The notes: generated by a model from the sequence alone, not told the origin. A stretch of DNA of 64,000 nt from Leptospira sp. WS92.C1 (GCF_040833975.1 NZ_CP162130.1:62001-126000), one strand, 5' to 3'; positions 18,380 through 28,200 are shown, counted from the first letter of the stretch. Program-made: numbers and translations.

Positions 18380-19225
18380 GTGACTGCTCTTAAATTTACA
18401 AAAATGGAAGGAATCGGCAACGATTATGTTTATATCGATGCTACCAAGACGGATGTCCGTTTGACGCCCGAGCAAATTCAGAAACTATCCGATCGCAATT
18501 TTGGGATCGGCAGCGACGGAGTCATTTTTATCCGTAATTCCAATCAAGGCGATTTCATGATGGACATGTACAACTCGGACGGAAGTTCTTCTGAGATGTG
18601 TGGAAACGGAATTCGCTGTGTTGCGAAATATATTTACGATCACGGTCTTACCAATTCTAAAAATCCGAAAATCGAAACCGGAGCCGGAATTCTGGAAGTG
18701 GATCTAAAGATCGGTTCCGGAAACAAAGTCGATCTCGTAAGCGTGGATATGGGAAGGCCGATCTTGGTTCCTTCTAAAATTCCGGTGCTTTGGAAGGACG
18801 AAAATACGATCATCGACCAAGCTTTTGAAATCGCAGCGAAGAATTTAAAATTTACCGCAGTCAGTATGGGCAACCCGCACTGTGTGATTTTTGTGGATGA
18901 TAGCGATCAGTTTCCCGTGAGAGAAATCGGTCCTTTGATTGAAACACATTCTATGTTTCCGAGAAGAATCAACGTGGAATTTGTAACGGTTCGAGGAAAG
19001 GATCATCTCTATCAAAGAACCTGGGAAAGAGGGGCGGGTGAAACTCTTGCCTGCGGAACCGGAGCCTGTGCGGTGATGGTCGCCGGAAATTTGACCGGAA
19101 GATCCGGAAAGGACGTTCAGGTCGATTTGAGAGGCGGAACTTTGAGAATTCAGTGGCAGGAATCGGGAAACGTTTTAATGACGGGACCTGCGCGTGAAAT
19201 TTTTTCGGGTGAGGTGGAAGTTTAG
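18380..19225 (+). CDS. dapF: Diaminopimelate epimerase
   Basis: The 281-residue protein carries both catalytic Cys motifs of DapF: MCGNGIRC near residue 73 and ACGTGACAV near residue 224, plus the N-terminal [13 protein letters not shown] and the [11 protein letters not shown] segment. It interconverts LL- and meso-diaminopimelate, supplying peptidoglycan and lysine synthesis in the cytoplasm. Length is normal. It is divergent from the methyltransferase gene and convergent with plsC; no other lysine-pathway gene adjoins. Confidence 0.96.
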   Translation: MTALKFTKMEGIGNDYVYIDATKTDVRLTPEQIQKLSDRNFGIGSDGVIFIRNSNQGDFMMDMYNSDGSSSEMCGNGIRCVAKYIYDHGLTNSKNPKIETGAGILEVDLKIGSGNKVDLVSVDMGRPILVPSKIPVLWKDENTIIDQAFEIAAKNLKFTAVSMGNPHCVIFVDDSDQFPVREIGPLIETHSMFPRRINVEFVTVRGKDHLYQRTWERGAGETLACGTGACAVMVAGNLTGRSGKDVQVDLRGGTLRIQWQESGNVLMTGPAREIFSGEVEV

Positions 19226-19241
19226 AATTTTCTAAACTTCC
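19216..19241. other. Perfect stem-loop across the dapF stop codon
   Basis: An 11-bp perfect inverted repeat (GGAAGTTTAGA / TCTAAACTTCC, ATTT loop) includes the dapF TAG. No T-run follows on either strand, so it is not a typical intrinsic terminator; it may stabilise the 3' end or separate the two convergent transcripts. Confidence 0.45.
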
Positions 19242-19257
19242 AAAGTTGCGCCTAACG

Positions 19258-19962
19258 TTAAGCGACGTCCGCTTTTTGTAAGGCTTCCATCCGTAAGCGG
19301 ACTTCGTTCGAAAGTTTTTTGAGATTGTCTTCCAGTTTTCCTTCCAAATACGGAGTGTGATCGATTTTCGGACCGTAGAGAACTTTTACTTTTTTGTAAA
19401 TCGATCTTCTTTTGATATCGCAGACTTCTTTTGGCATTCCCATAAAAGAACGAACCAAAGAAGGGATCGGAATATCGGAATAACTTTCCTCGATCGGAAC
19501 GATTACGGACGGAAGAATGTCGACTTTGTTTCGAATTGAAAACGCCGCGAACCCATCATGAAATTTTACCATCGGTCCGGAGAAATCGTTTTTAACCATA
19601 TAGTCATGGCCTTCCGGAAAAATTCCGAGAACTCCTTGTCTTTTAAAAACCTGTTGAACCATTTTGATGCTTGCCATCGAAATCTTACCGTCGATGGCCA
19701 TCGGGATTCCTCCGGCTAATTTTGCGAGGTCTTTGAAGATGGGAATTCGAAACGTGTAATCCGCGGCGATCCATGAGATATAACGTGGAAACGTATAAGA
19801 AAGAATGAAAGGATCCATATCCGATCTGTGATTGCTAACAAGAATGATCTTGCCGTCATGAACAATGTTTTCCGTTCCATAGGCGTTGATGTTAACAGCA
19901 AAACCCAAGAAAGGGGCCACAAACTGTTTTAATCTAAGATATGTCTGCGCTTCCTTTTCCAT
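19258..19962 (-). CDS. 1-acyl-sn-glycerol-3-phosphate acyltransferase family protein (PlsC-like)
   Basis: The 234-residue protein has the acyltransferase motif I SNHRSDMDPF (His45 and Asp50) and the motif III-type GIFPEGHD near residue 115. It would acylate lysophosphatidate or a related acceptor at the inner membrane. The ATG has GGGAG upstream. Two more acyltransferase blocks are recognisable (SWIAADYTFRIPIFKDLAK; ILPSVIVPI). Which acceptor it uses, and whether it is the main PlsC, is not decidable here. Confidence 0.88.
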   Translation of the reverse strand: MEKEAQTYLRLKQFVAPFLGFAVNINAYGTENIVHDGKIILVSNHRSDMDPFILSYTFPRYISWIAADYTFRIPIFKDLAKLAGGIPMAIDGKISMASIKMVQQVFKRQGVLGIFPEGHDYMVKNDFSGPMVKFHDGFAAFSIRNKVDILPSVIVPIEESYSDIPIPSLVRSFMGMPKEVCDIKRRSIYKKVKVLYGPKIDHTPYLEGKLEDNLKKLSNEVRLRMEALQKADVA

Positions 19963-20001
19963 GTTTTTTCTCCCTTGGTGCCTGCAATGAGGGGAGTTAT
20001 T

Positions 20002-20292
<291 letters not shown>

Positions 20293-20578
20293 AGAGCTTC
20301 TTTCCAGGCGTTTTTATATAAATGGGGAAAATTCCCGCAATCTCATATAGTCTTCTCAGGGGAACGAATGTGGCAACAGTTTTCATAAGAGAACTTCCAA
20401 AAAATGCAGAGACGGTTCGTTTTTATTCCCCATTTCGGTTTTTAAAGAAGATTTCGGTCTGCTATTGAAACAGATGAGACAACATCGTGCAAAAAATTAG
20501 AGAGGAATTTAAACTACGGCTTTATTTTTTTAAGGAGAGTTCTGAAGATCGCTTTCTCTAAATCCGAAAGTATTATCA
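20293..20578. other. Intergenic region with no clear gene
   Basis: Only very short open stretches occur. One, on the plus strand (20483-20557), reads VQKIREEFKLRLYFFKESSE and looks protein-like, perhaps the tail of a decayed gene preceding the short reading frame at 20579. No repeat, tRNA or terminator was seen. Confidence 0.4.
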
Positions 20579-20752
20579 ATGGGGAAAACAGAGAGTCATT
20601 CTAATAAACGACATAATTTGAAAATAGGGGAAGTCAAAGAAAGTGCAAATACCGATCTGATCGAAAAAGGAAGGATTATTCAATTTCCCGGTACTATATT
20701 TTGGAATCGAGAGAAGATTCGTAAACTTTGTGAAAAGTTATTTTTTTCATAG
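20579..20752 (+). CDS. Possible 57-residue small protein or gene remnant
   Basis: An ATG-initiated frame of 57 codons starts with MGKTESHSNKRHNLKIGEVK and ends IFWNRE-KIRKLCEKLFF. Codon choice is like that of neighbouring genes and an AAGGAG occurs about 45 bases upstream, but no ribosome site sits at normal distance. It could be a short regulator, or the last piece of a broken gene. Confidence 0.3.
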   Translation: MGKTESHSNKRHNLKIGEVKESANTDLIEKGRIIQFPGTIFWNREKIRKLCEKLFFS

Positions 20753-20869
20753 AATTCAAAAAGTAAAAGTTTTTGATTTATTTTTAGAAAAATAAGAAAT
20801 GCCTTCCGATTTTTCAAATCACTAGGTATCATCTCTTAAAAATGGCAATGTTCTTTAGGTACAGTTAGA

Positions 20870-21217
20870 ATGGAAATTTCAAAAGAAGATTATTCCGTGG
20901 AAGCGGAAAAAAATCGAGGAAGAATTCGAATCTCGGGAACACTGCGCTTGCACAATGTGGAAGAATATGAACCCATCATAATACTGATTGAAACCGCGCT
21001 TCAAGAATCCGGACGGGGTAAGACAATCATCGATATCAAAAATCTGGATTATTTAAACAGCGCCGGAATCGCGAGTCTCTCACGTTTTGTAGCGGGTTAC
21101 GATAAAAAGAACATAAAACATGTTGAATTCAAAGGGAATAAGGATCGATATTGGCAGATCAAATTTTTGGAAAATTTGAAAAAATTGAGAACTGGGATTA
21201 AAACTAGTCTGGAATAG
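20870..21217 (+). CDS. STAS-domain protein (anti-sigma-antagonist-like, slr1659/SiaC type)
   Basis: The 115-residue protein is a single STAS domain: RGRIRISGTLRLHNVEEYEP, then the central TIIDIKNLDYLNSAGIASLSRF with the conserved LNSAGI turn where a partner kinase phosphorylates Ser, then a C-terminal helix. STAS proteins switch partners between a HATPase kinase and a target such as a sigma factor or diguanylate cyclase. Its stop lies two bases from the stop of the convergent HATPase gene, so both members of a probable pair sit tail to tail. Confidence 0.8.
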   Translation: MEISKEDYSVEAEKNRGRIRISGTLRLHNVEEYEPIIILIETALQESGRGKTIIDIKNLDYLNSAGIASLSRFVAGYDKKNIKHVEFKGNKDRYWQIKFLENLKKLRTGIKTSLE

Positions 21218-21219
21218 AT

Positions 21220-21801
21220 TTATGAGTTCAAAAATGCGAGTTTTGTCCTTTCGGCTTCATTCAAATCTAAATAGGCTCTTACCGTGATTTCATAAGTTCC
21301 AGACGAAACATCGTTGATCAAAAATCCGAGTCTGACCGGAAAATCTCTCGATAAAAGCAGAAGTCCGATTCCCGAATTCGGTTCCTTACCGTCAAAGTCT
21401 TTCAGTTTGTTGATATAAATCTCGTCCGAATTACGATTGATAATCGACGAAATTGAGTTTTCTAATTTTATTTTGGAAACTTCATCCGTAGAATTTTTAA
21501 TTTCGATTTTTAAAATTTCGGAATAATATTTAAGATCTAAAAGTATTTCCCCTTTTCTATCCTTGGAAAATTTTGTGGCATTTTCGATCAGTTCGTTTAA
21601 CACGATTGAGATTGTGTTAGAGAAATCCGGATCCGATTTTTTCTGAAAAGAACAGAAGTTGGAAATATAATCCGCAGTCAGAGAGCATCGTTCCCAGTGA
21701 ACCCTTAGATCCATGGGCCTTAGTTTAATCGTAAATTCGCTTTCCGAAGGAAGAGAATCCGGGATTAGATTATAATGGCCGTATTTTGCAGGATAAATCA
21801 T
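21220..21801 (-). CDS. SiaB/slr1658-like regulator with HATPase-type ATP-binding fold
   Basis: The 193-residue protein has a kinase N-box IVLNELIENATKFS near residue 65 and a late glycine-rich GIGLLLLSRDF near residue 145, the two ATP-lid signatures of GHKL ATPases. There is no histidine phosphoacceptor. The opening YPAKYGHYNLIPDS and the overall layout match the slr1658/SiaB group, which phosphorylates STAS partners. The STAS gene at 20870 is the obvious candidate partner, but the convergent order differs from the usual same-strand operon. Confidence 0.72.
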   Translation of the reverse strand: MIYPAKYGHYNLIPDSLPSESEFTIKLRPMDLRVHWERCSLTADYISNFCSFQKKSDPDFSNTISIVLNELIENATKFSKDRKGEILLDLKYYSEILKIEIKNSTDEVSKIKLENSISSIINRNSDEIYINKLKDFDGKEPNSGIGLLLLSRDFPVRLGFLINDVSSGTYEITVRAYLDLNEAERTKLAFLNS

Positions 21802-21913
21802 AGAGATCTGTATGTAGATTCTTGACGGGAATTCGTCGAGATTTCCAAGAGTGAAATTCTAATTGTTGGATAGGGAAGTAAAAAAAAGAATTTAAATAAA
21901 AAACCAAATTTGC

Positions 21914-22414
21914 TTAAAAAAGTTTTTTTAACTTCTTTAGAAATTCTTTCCGATCCGAATCGGTCTCCGAAGGCGCCCAAGGCGCAAAGTCCTTATCCGT
22001 CAAAGGATCATAAGGACCGGATTTTCCTTCAAAACAAACCGCAGTTTTGGAAAGACAAACGAGGGTGTGGTATACCCCCGGTGCGATATCGATTCCATAG
22101 ATTGGGCCTTCCGCTTTTAGGTGATGTGTTTCTAAAATCGATCCATCCTCGTTAAACAGAATGAATCCAAGGCTTCCCTTTAATACGAGAAACGTCTCCG
22201 GTTTTGGCGGAAACTTATGTCTATGTGCTTGAATGTAGGCTTCTTTTGTAAGAACGTTTAAAAATCTTTGGTATACTTCGGAAAGTTCGTGGAAGTTGTG
22301 ATTGGCTCGGCCTCGAGGGGAGGCATCGGCTTTTTCCAGAATTTCGGTAAAAAGCGAATCTGTAAGGAGTTGTTTAAGTGGTTTGGAGCTCGAGTTTGGA
22401 TTCACAGTATTCAA
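21914..22414 (-). CDS. WbuC-family cupin fold metalloprotein
   Basis: The 166-residue protein has an N-terminal segment with RANHNFHELSEVYQRFLNVL and a cupin core with KEAYIQAHRHKFPPKPETFLVLKGSLGFILF, matching WbuC: the two His and a Glu form a metal site. A second cupin motif is weak (APGVYHTL). WbuC genes usually sit in O-antigen or sugar loci; here the partner is instead a BFD-type [2Fe-2S] gene whose end overlaps this gene's start by 41 bases. If the true start is later, the overlap shrinks, but no better ATG is present. Confidence 0.78.
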   Translation of the reverse strand: MNTVNPNSSSKPLKQLLTDSLFTEILEKADASPRGRANHNFHELSEVYQRFLNVLTKEAYIQAHRHKFPPKPETFLVLKGSLGFILFNEDGSILETHHLKAEGPIYGIDIAPGVYHTLVCLSKTAVCFEGKSGPYDPLTDKDFAPWAPSETDSDRKEFLKKLKKLF

Positions 22415-22550
22415 TTAAGTAGGATTTACAGGCAGTGCAAGTATTTCCTGCGTTTACCCGTTCCATAATTTCTCTGTAATCGATTCCTTCCGACTTTGCG
22501 GTCTCTACAATCGTCTCAAAGGCAATCTGTGCGCAATGACATTTATCCAT
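22374..22550 (-). CDS. BFD-like [2Fe-2S]-binding small protein
   Basis: A 58-residue frame shows the BFD pattern: CHC near residues 4-6, then about 31 residues later CTAC (38-41), with FETIVETAKSEGIDYREIMERV between. In BFD-type domains four Cys in a C-x-C / C-x2-C arrangement hold one [2Fe-2S] cluster; such proteins act in iron release from bacterioferritin or as electron carriers or sensors. It overlaps the upstream remnant by 8 bases (GGATAA inside ATGGATAA) and the cupin gene by 41 bases, indicating coupled translation. Too short for many gene callers. Confidence 0.75.
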   Translation of the reverse strand: MDKCHCAQIAFETIVETAKSEGIDYREIMERVNAGNTCTACKSYLIEYCESKLELQTT

Positions 22551-22899
22551 TTTCCAATCCCAACGCTTCTATTTGAATTCCTTTACAATGTAAATGAGAC
22601 TCAGTCTTAGTGTCAATTCGTACAGGTTTTTTTTCTATTTTTTGGGTCGGATTTTGACGGAGAATCCGGAAAATTTCAGAAATCACAGGATGCTTTTCGT
22701 CTTTTTTGGTGGAATCGACTTCTTCTGTAAAATTTGAACTTCCGGATTGGGTTCGAATCGATCCTTTTTGTGCGAATTTTATACCGGAGGGTTTTTTGAA
22801 ATTTATGTAACGTGAGTTCGATATAACAAATGCGAAAGCGATTGCAGCAGAAATTCCGAAGGAATTTTCGCGAAAAGCGCGGTCGTGAGCTATTTTAAA
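22543..22899 (-). pseudogene. Coding remnant running into an inverted-repeat element
   Basis: An open frame ends with TAA overlapping the start of the BFD-like gene. Its last 80 or so codons look like real coding sequence (for example KFAQKGSIRTQSGSSNF and ISEIFRILRQNPTQKIEKK). No ATG, and no GTG or TTG before the GTG at 22686, is present. Upstream the frame runs into the 22808-22952 repeat, which supplies hydrophobic codons (GISAAIAFAFVI), and meets a TAG at 22900. It is best read as the 3' part of a gene whose start was replaced by the element; a 47-residue gene from GTG 22686 is the alternative. Confidence 0.4.
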
Positions 22900-22952
22900 C
22901 TATGAAATTCGCGAGCGATTCGCCCAAATTTTCCTAGGTCGAACTCACGTTA
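22808..22952. repeat. 145-bp inverted-repeat-bounded element (MITE-like)
   Basis: Perfect 13-base inverted ends (TAACGTGAGTTCG and CGAACTCACGTTA) enclose 119 bases with internal GCGAA-rich partial palindromes. It has no gene of its own. Size and structure suggest a miniature mobile or extragenic palindromic element. Confidence 0.6.
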
Positions 22953-23066
22953 TGTAGGAACTCCTTCTTCTTTAAAAAAGCTGAGGCTGGAGAAGGAGAA
23001 ATCATTTCGGAATTCGGGAATTTGTAAAATCGGCTTTGGTATAAAGAAAAGTAGGGGTTCCTACAT
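22952..23066. repeat. Adjoining 115-bp element with GTAGGAACTCC / GGGGTTCCTAC ends
   Basis: The ends ATGTAGGAACTCC and GGGGTTCCTACAT match in 12 of 13 paired positions. The left end begins where the previous element stops. The same GTAGGAG-type motif recurs at 41477. The stretch to the tRNA-Arg at 23211 holds no gene I can support. Confidence 0.5.
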
Positions 23067-23210
23067 TTTCCGATGTTCCGAATGACTTCTAAGAATTTAG
23101 AAAATTTTAAACCCGAGAACTTATAAAGCGAGCTGCAAGAATTCTAAGATTCCTCACGGACATTATGTAGGATTTTGTAGATTGATTCTGAAAAAATTAG
23201 GAAAGAAAAA

Positions 23211-23287
<77 letters not shown>

Positions 23288-23294
23288 ATATCGG

Positions 23295-23705
23295 TTAATG
23301 GATATAAGATTCCAAACGAGAAAGGTGTTCCTCAGGAATCCTAAGTGCAATCTTTTTTCCGCTTGTGTAATTGTATAGCAGTAATCCGGAGATACCAAGA
23401 TAAATCAGAATGCCGGAAAGATGAACGAGATGTCCCAACCAAGGACCGACAAACGGAATCCAAGACACGACAACACTTCCTAAAAGAAATCCGAGAAAAT
23501 AGAGAAAGTTCATGAAGGAAAGTCCCGAATACTTTCTTACGGTTTGATTTTCCCAATAGAAAGTGAAGCCTACTAACCAAGTTCCGAAAAACGGCAAAGA
23601 GACGAAATAGACAAGAAATCTCTCTGATCTCAGAAAGCGATTGATCGTCTCGGGAAGGTTACGGAGAACCGGTTCGTACTTTTTTAAATAATCTTTGAAT
23701 TTCAT
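23295..23705 (-). CDS. Small membrane protein (DUF4870/TIC20-like layout)
   Basis: The 136-residue protein has a charged N-terminal helix, then about three hydrophobic helices (FLVYFVSLPFFGTWLVGF, FLYFLGFLLGSVVV, LSGILIYLGISGLLLY). The order resembles small DUF4870-type proteins but I cannot confirm a family. It overlaps the end of the upstream gene by 47 bases, and both proteins share helix spacing, so they may be a duplicated pair. Confidence 0.62.
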   Translation of the reverse strand: MKFKDYLKKYEPVLRNLPETINRFLRSERFLVYFVSLPFFGTWLVGFTFYWENQTVRKYSGLSFMNFLYFLGFLLGSVVVSWIPFVGPWLGHLVHLSGILIYLGISGLLLYNYTSGKKIALRIPEEHLSRLESYIH

Positions 23706-24105
23706 TTTCCATCTCCGGGAAAAAAGGCAGAGTATATTCTTTTTCCTGATATGCTTTTAAGGCTCCCAAAATGCTGTATCCTAAGAATGCAATCCAGGAA
23801 ATATAACTGATAAAATCGGTAACGATCGGGTTTACTCGGATCAGAGATAAGATCCAACTCACAACCGGAAATTCCCTTAAAAACCAAACGACCGAATACA
23901 TCGCAACAAATCCGATATTGAGTTTCAAAGCTTGGACGGAATGAAAGGAAGCGAACTTTTGAGTCTTGCGAAAAACCCAGACTAGAACCCATCCAAAAAA
24001 AGGGAAATAGGATAGAGCTGCAATGGGGCCTGGAAATTCTTCGCTCTTTAAAATTCTCAGAGTTTCCTGAATAAATTCCTGGGTTTTAAACCGCTCAGAG
24101 GACAT
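23659..24105 (-). CDS. Small membrane protein, DUF4870-like
   Basis: The 148-residue protein has ALSYFPFFGWVLVWVFRKTQKFASFHSVQALKL near residues 30-62, the pattern seen in DUF4870 proteins (hydrophobic helix, then FHSxQA and another helix), and three helices in total. Its function is unknown. Its 3' end overlaps the next gene by 47 bases in another frame, so the two are likely co-translated. Confidence 0.65.
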   Translation of the reverse strand: MSSERFKTQEFIQETLRILKSEEFPGPIAALSYFPFFGWVLVWVFRKTQKFASFHSVQALKLNIGFVAMYSVVWFLREFPVVSWILSLIRVNPIVTDFISYISWIAFLGYSILGALKAYQEKEYTLPFFPEMENEIQRLFKKVRTGSP

Positions 24106-24150
24106 AGAGTCGAGAATCCCGGTTCATACGTAAAATGAAAACAAAAATAC

Positions 24151-24240
<90 letters not shown>

Positions 24241-24250
24241 GGAACGTCAT

Positions 24251-24339
<89 letters not shown>

Positions 24340-24487
24340 AGAATTTACTTTACCGTGAGAAAACCCCCCTGTGTCAAGGTGAATTGTTCTTTGCCTTCGC
24401 GCTTCTTCCGATTTCCTGGAAGAAGGTGACCGAGAGTGACTCAGACCGATTCGACGGGATATAAAGATCAGCCCGAAAAACAAATCC

Positions 24488-25729
24488 ATGAAAAAAAAAT
24501 CGGAAACAATTTTACTCAAACCAAGAGCTTGGGTCAATCTCGGTTATTCGATTGCAAACGAGAATGATAAAACTTTCTTTTTAAAGAACGCGATTCCCGG
24601 CGAAGAAGTCGAAACAATTCTTTTCAAAAAATCAGGCGCTCTTTTGTGGGGAGTTGGATCAAAAATTCTAAAATCATCTCCGGAAAGAATCGACTCCGAT
24701 TGCTCTGCGTTTCCAAGTTGCGGCGGTTGTTCGTATCGGCATATCGGTTATGAGAAAGAACTCGAAATTAAAAAATCTCTTCTCCAAGAAACGTTGGAAC
24801 GTTCCCTTTCCAAAAATCATATTCAAATTCCTGAAATTGAAATTCTAAGCGGAGATCCGATCGGATATAGAAACACCGCACAGATTCAGATGGGTTTTAC
24901 AGGTTCCAAAAGACTTGCGGGTTTTTATGAGGAATTTTCACATTCCATCGTAAACATTCCGGATGACGGATGTAAAAATCTTCCGGAAGAAATGAATGTC
25001 GCATTTTTAGAATTCTTACAAAAGGAAAACCGGGGATCCGCGCAGATTTCAAAGACAAAAGTTTTATCCTTTCGTCTGGAGGGAAACAGAGTCGTTCCCT
25101 ATAAAAAAGAATCGGTTACGTTTCGAGAAACGGTTTCCATTCCGCAACCGAAAGAAATTGTCTGGGAAATTCCCGCAGGCGGGTTTTCTCAGGTAAATCG
25201 GTTTTTGATTCCGCGCTGGTTGGAAAAAATTTATGACTTGGTTCCCGAAAATCAAAATAGAATATTAGAATTATATTGTGGATCTGGGGTAATTGCAATA
25301 GCGCTCAATACTAAGAGTAAAACTTGGGTTGGTTACGAACTTTCCGCCGATTCCGTAAAACAGGCAAAGAGGAATGTCTTGAAAAACGGTATTTCTTCCT
25401 GTGAATTTCGGTCTCTCAACTTGGAAACGAAATCGATTGAAATCAAAGAGGATCTAAATTCTTCTTTTTGGGTTATGAATCCGCCCAGAGCAGGTTTATC
25501 CAAAAAAGTGATTGGATCGATTTTAGAGAATCAACCGGAAGGATTTTTATATTCGAGCTGCAATCACAGTACTCTTGCAAGAGATCTCAATTTAATATCG
25601 GAACTGGATTACAAACTTTCAAACGTTGTCCTCGTCGATTTTTTTCCAAGAACAAAGCACTTCGAGGTAATTGTCAAAGTAGTAAAGTCAACTTTATCAA
25701 ATCATTCTAAAAAACAAAAGACTACATGA
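24488..25729 (+). CDS. TRAM-domain 23S rRNA (uracil-5-)-methyltransferase, RlmD/RlmCD type
   Basis: The 413-residue protein starts with a TRAM RNA-binding domain (to about residue 62). The iron-sulfur Cys set C72, C78, C81 follows, with a fourth Cys near 161. The SAM motif [14 protein letters not shown] is near 260 and the catalytic YSSCNHSTL near 357 has the nucleophilic Cys. All four cluster ligands are visible. It should methylate C5 of uracil in 23S rRNA (RlmD U1939 or RlmCD) or tRNA; the exact site is not decidable. Not linked in function to the tRNA genes next to it. Confidence 0.9.
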   Translation: MKKKSETILLKPRAWVNLGYSIANENDKTFFLKNAIPGEEVETILFKKSGALLWGVGSKILKSSPERIDSDCSAFPSCGGCSYRHIGYEKELEIKKSLLQETLERSLSKNHIQIPEIEILSGDPIGYRNTAQIQMGFTGSKRLAGFYEEFSHSIVNIPDDGCKNLPEEMNVAFLEFLQKENRGSAQISKTKVLSFRLEGNRVVPYKKESVTFRETVSIPQPKEIVWEIPAGGFSQVNRFLIPRWLEKIYDLVPENQNRILELYCGSGVIAIALNTKSKTWVGYELSADSVKQAKRNVLKNGISSCEFRSLNLETKSIEIKEDLNSSFWVMNPPRAGLSKKVIGSILENQPEGFLYSSCNHSTLARDLNLISELDYKLSNVVLVDFFPRTKHFEVIVKVVKSTLSNHSKKQKTT

Positions 25730-25805
25730 AAATTTATTGATAAACCCCGAGTCTCGATAACTATCTCTTTTGAATTCATTAAAACAAAAATTTTCAGGAG
25801 ATATT

Positions 25806-26354
25806 ATGCGTTCGAATCGAATCTTCCACCGAGTTTTGGCGATCGTCATCGCCGTAACATTCAGCTTTTTAGGTACTCCATTTTCCGTTTCTGCGGACAG
25901 TGCTTGTCAGGGACTTTCCTCTTCTTCCTGCAATTCAAACGATGATTGCACTTGGGTAAGCGGTTATACGAGACAAGACGGAGTTTCGGTCGACGCGTAT
26001 TGCAGGGCTAAGCCTGGAAAAGCAAACGGAGACGGGGATCGTAAGCCCACTAAAAAAAGTAAGGATAAAGACGACGAGGACGATGATTCCGACGTAAAAG
26101 AGAAAAAATCCAAAAAGAAAAAGGATAAAGACGAAGACGAGTCTGACAAAGACGATGATTCCAAAAAATCCAAGAAGAAAAAAAAGGACAAGGATGACGA
26201 CGGAGACGAAGTAAAAAAGGAGAAGAAGTCCAAAAAGAAAGATAAGGACGATGACGAGAAAGAAGACAAGAAAAAGTCTAAGAAGAAAAAAGACAAGGAC
26301 GACGATAAGTCCGATAAAAAATCTAAAAAGAAGAAGAAAAAGGATAAAGACTGA
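25806..26354 (+). CDS. Secreted protein with Cys motif and long Lys/Asp-rich low-complexity tail
   Basis: The product of about 182 residues has a signal peptide ending near SVSA-DSAC, then a four-Cys segment (ACQGLSSSSCNSNDDCTW...YC). More than 110 residues follow that are almost wholly K, D, E and S in repeats such as KKSKKKKDKDDD. ATG 25806 is chosen because TTCAGGAG lies five bases upstream; a longer frame starts 36 bases earlier. The tail alternates basic and acidic blocks, so it may bind polyanions or metals or carry charge to the surface. Codon use switches to AAA/AAG and GAC/GAT runs. Confidence 0.8.
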   Translation: MRSNRIFHRVLAIVIAVTFSFLGTPFSVSADSACQGLSSSSCNSNDDCTWVSGYTRQDGVSVDAYCRAKPGKANGDGDRKPTKKSKDKDDEDDDSDVKEKKSKKKKDKDEDESDKDDDSKKSKKKKKDKDDDGDEVKKEKKSKKKDKDDDEKEDKKKSKKKKDKDDDKSDKKSKKKKKKDKD

Positions 26355-26381
26355 TCTTCATTCGATTTCTGTTTTTGATTT

Positions 26382-26413
26382 TAAAAGCCGGGGGAATTCG
26401 CTCCGGCTTTTTT
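26382..26413 (+). terminator. Rho-independent terminator
   Basis: AAAAGCCGGGGG...CTCCGGCTTTTTT forms a GC-rich stem with a T-run, 28 bases after the Lys-rich gene. Confidence 0.88.
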
Positions 26414-26739
26414 ATACGCAAACCATTTTTTTTGGAGTTGTTCCGGTTTTCTTTTTGAACTCACGAATGAAATGGCCTCATTCTAATAACCCGAAGCATG
26501 GGCTAAATCCGTCAAATTTTTGCTTTTATTTTTCTACAAATTCTTTCATTCAACTCATAGAGATTGAGAAACAAATTAAAACGAATCGTATAAATAATTT
26601 CGTTTTTATAAATCCTTTGAGATTCAGTGGAATGAAACATTCGCTTCTCAAAAACTTTCACGACGACTGCTTTTTATACCAAATGTTATGCGAAGTTGTA
26701 AAAAAATGATCTGTGTTAAAAAATATTTCCTAATTCCTG
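26414..26739. other. Intergenic region without a supported gene
   Basis: A weak frame (26467-26709, 80 residues) exists but has no ribosome site and an irregular composition. Nothing else is recognisable before the promoter-like TTGACT at 26740. Confidence 0.4.
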
Positions 26740-26768
26740 TTGACTGACTGTTCGCTACATACTTACGA
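26740..26768 (+). promoter_or_regulatory. Candidate promoter of the SGNH hydrolase gene
   Basis: TTGACT matches the -35 consensus in five of six bases; 17 bases later TTACGA is only a weak -10. It is well placed to start a transcript with a leader of about 110 bases for the gene at 26879. Confidence 0.35.
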
Positions 26769-26785
26769 TTGGTTTGGGTAATAAA

Positions 26786-26854
26786 ATGCCCGGGCCGGCA
26801 GAAGAACGAGAGATGGGCTTCCTTAACCGGATGCTTCGTTCCCCATGGCCATAA
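26786..26854 (+). other. Structured leader with a 22-codon reading frame
   Basis: The leader is unusually GC-rich (GCCCGGGCCGGC, CCATGGCC). It holds an ATG...TAA frame of 22 codons (MPGPAEERE...SPWP) and two nested complementary sets, GAACGA (26804) with TCGTTC (26836) and ATGGG (26813) with CCCAT (26842), which together would make a pseudoknot. It does not match a riboswitch consensus I know. Confidence 0.35.
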
Positions 26855-26878
26855 ATGAAAAATGGAGAATAGTGAAAG

Positions 26879-28153
<1,275 letters not shown>

Positions 28154-28200
28154 TAGAATCAAATTCTTTCTCGAAGTTCGAGAAAGAACGAAGCCACATA

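Noticed and set aside
25964..26296. Ser/Phe-rich reverse frame of 110 residues
   Set aside because: Antisense image of the Lys/Asp-rich repeat; composition follows from the repeat alone.
26251..26709. 152-residue frame overlapping the end of the Lys-rich gene
   Set aside because: Its first part is the shifted reading of the K/D-rich repeats and its second part crosses the terminator; no ribosome site.
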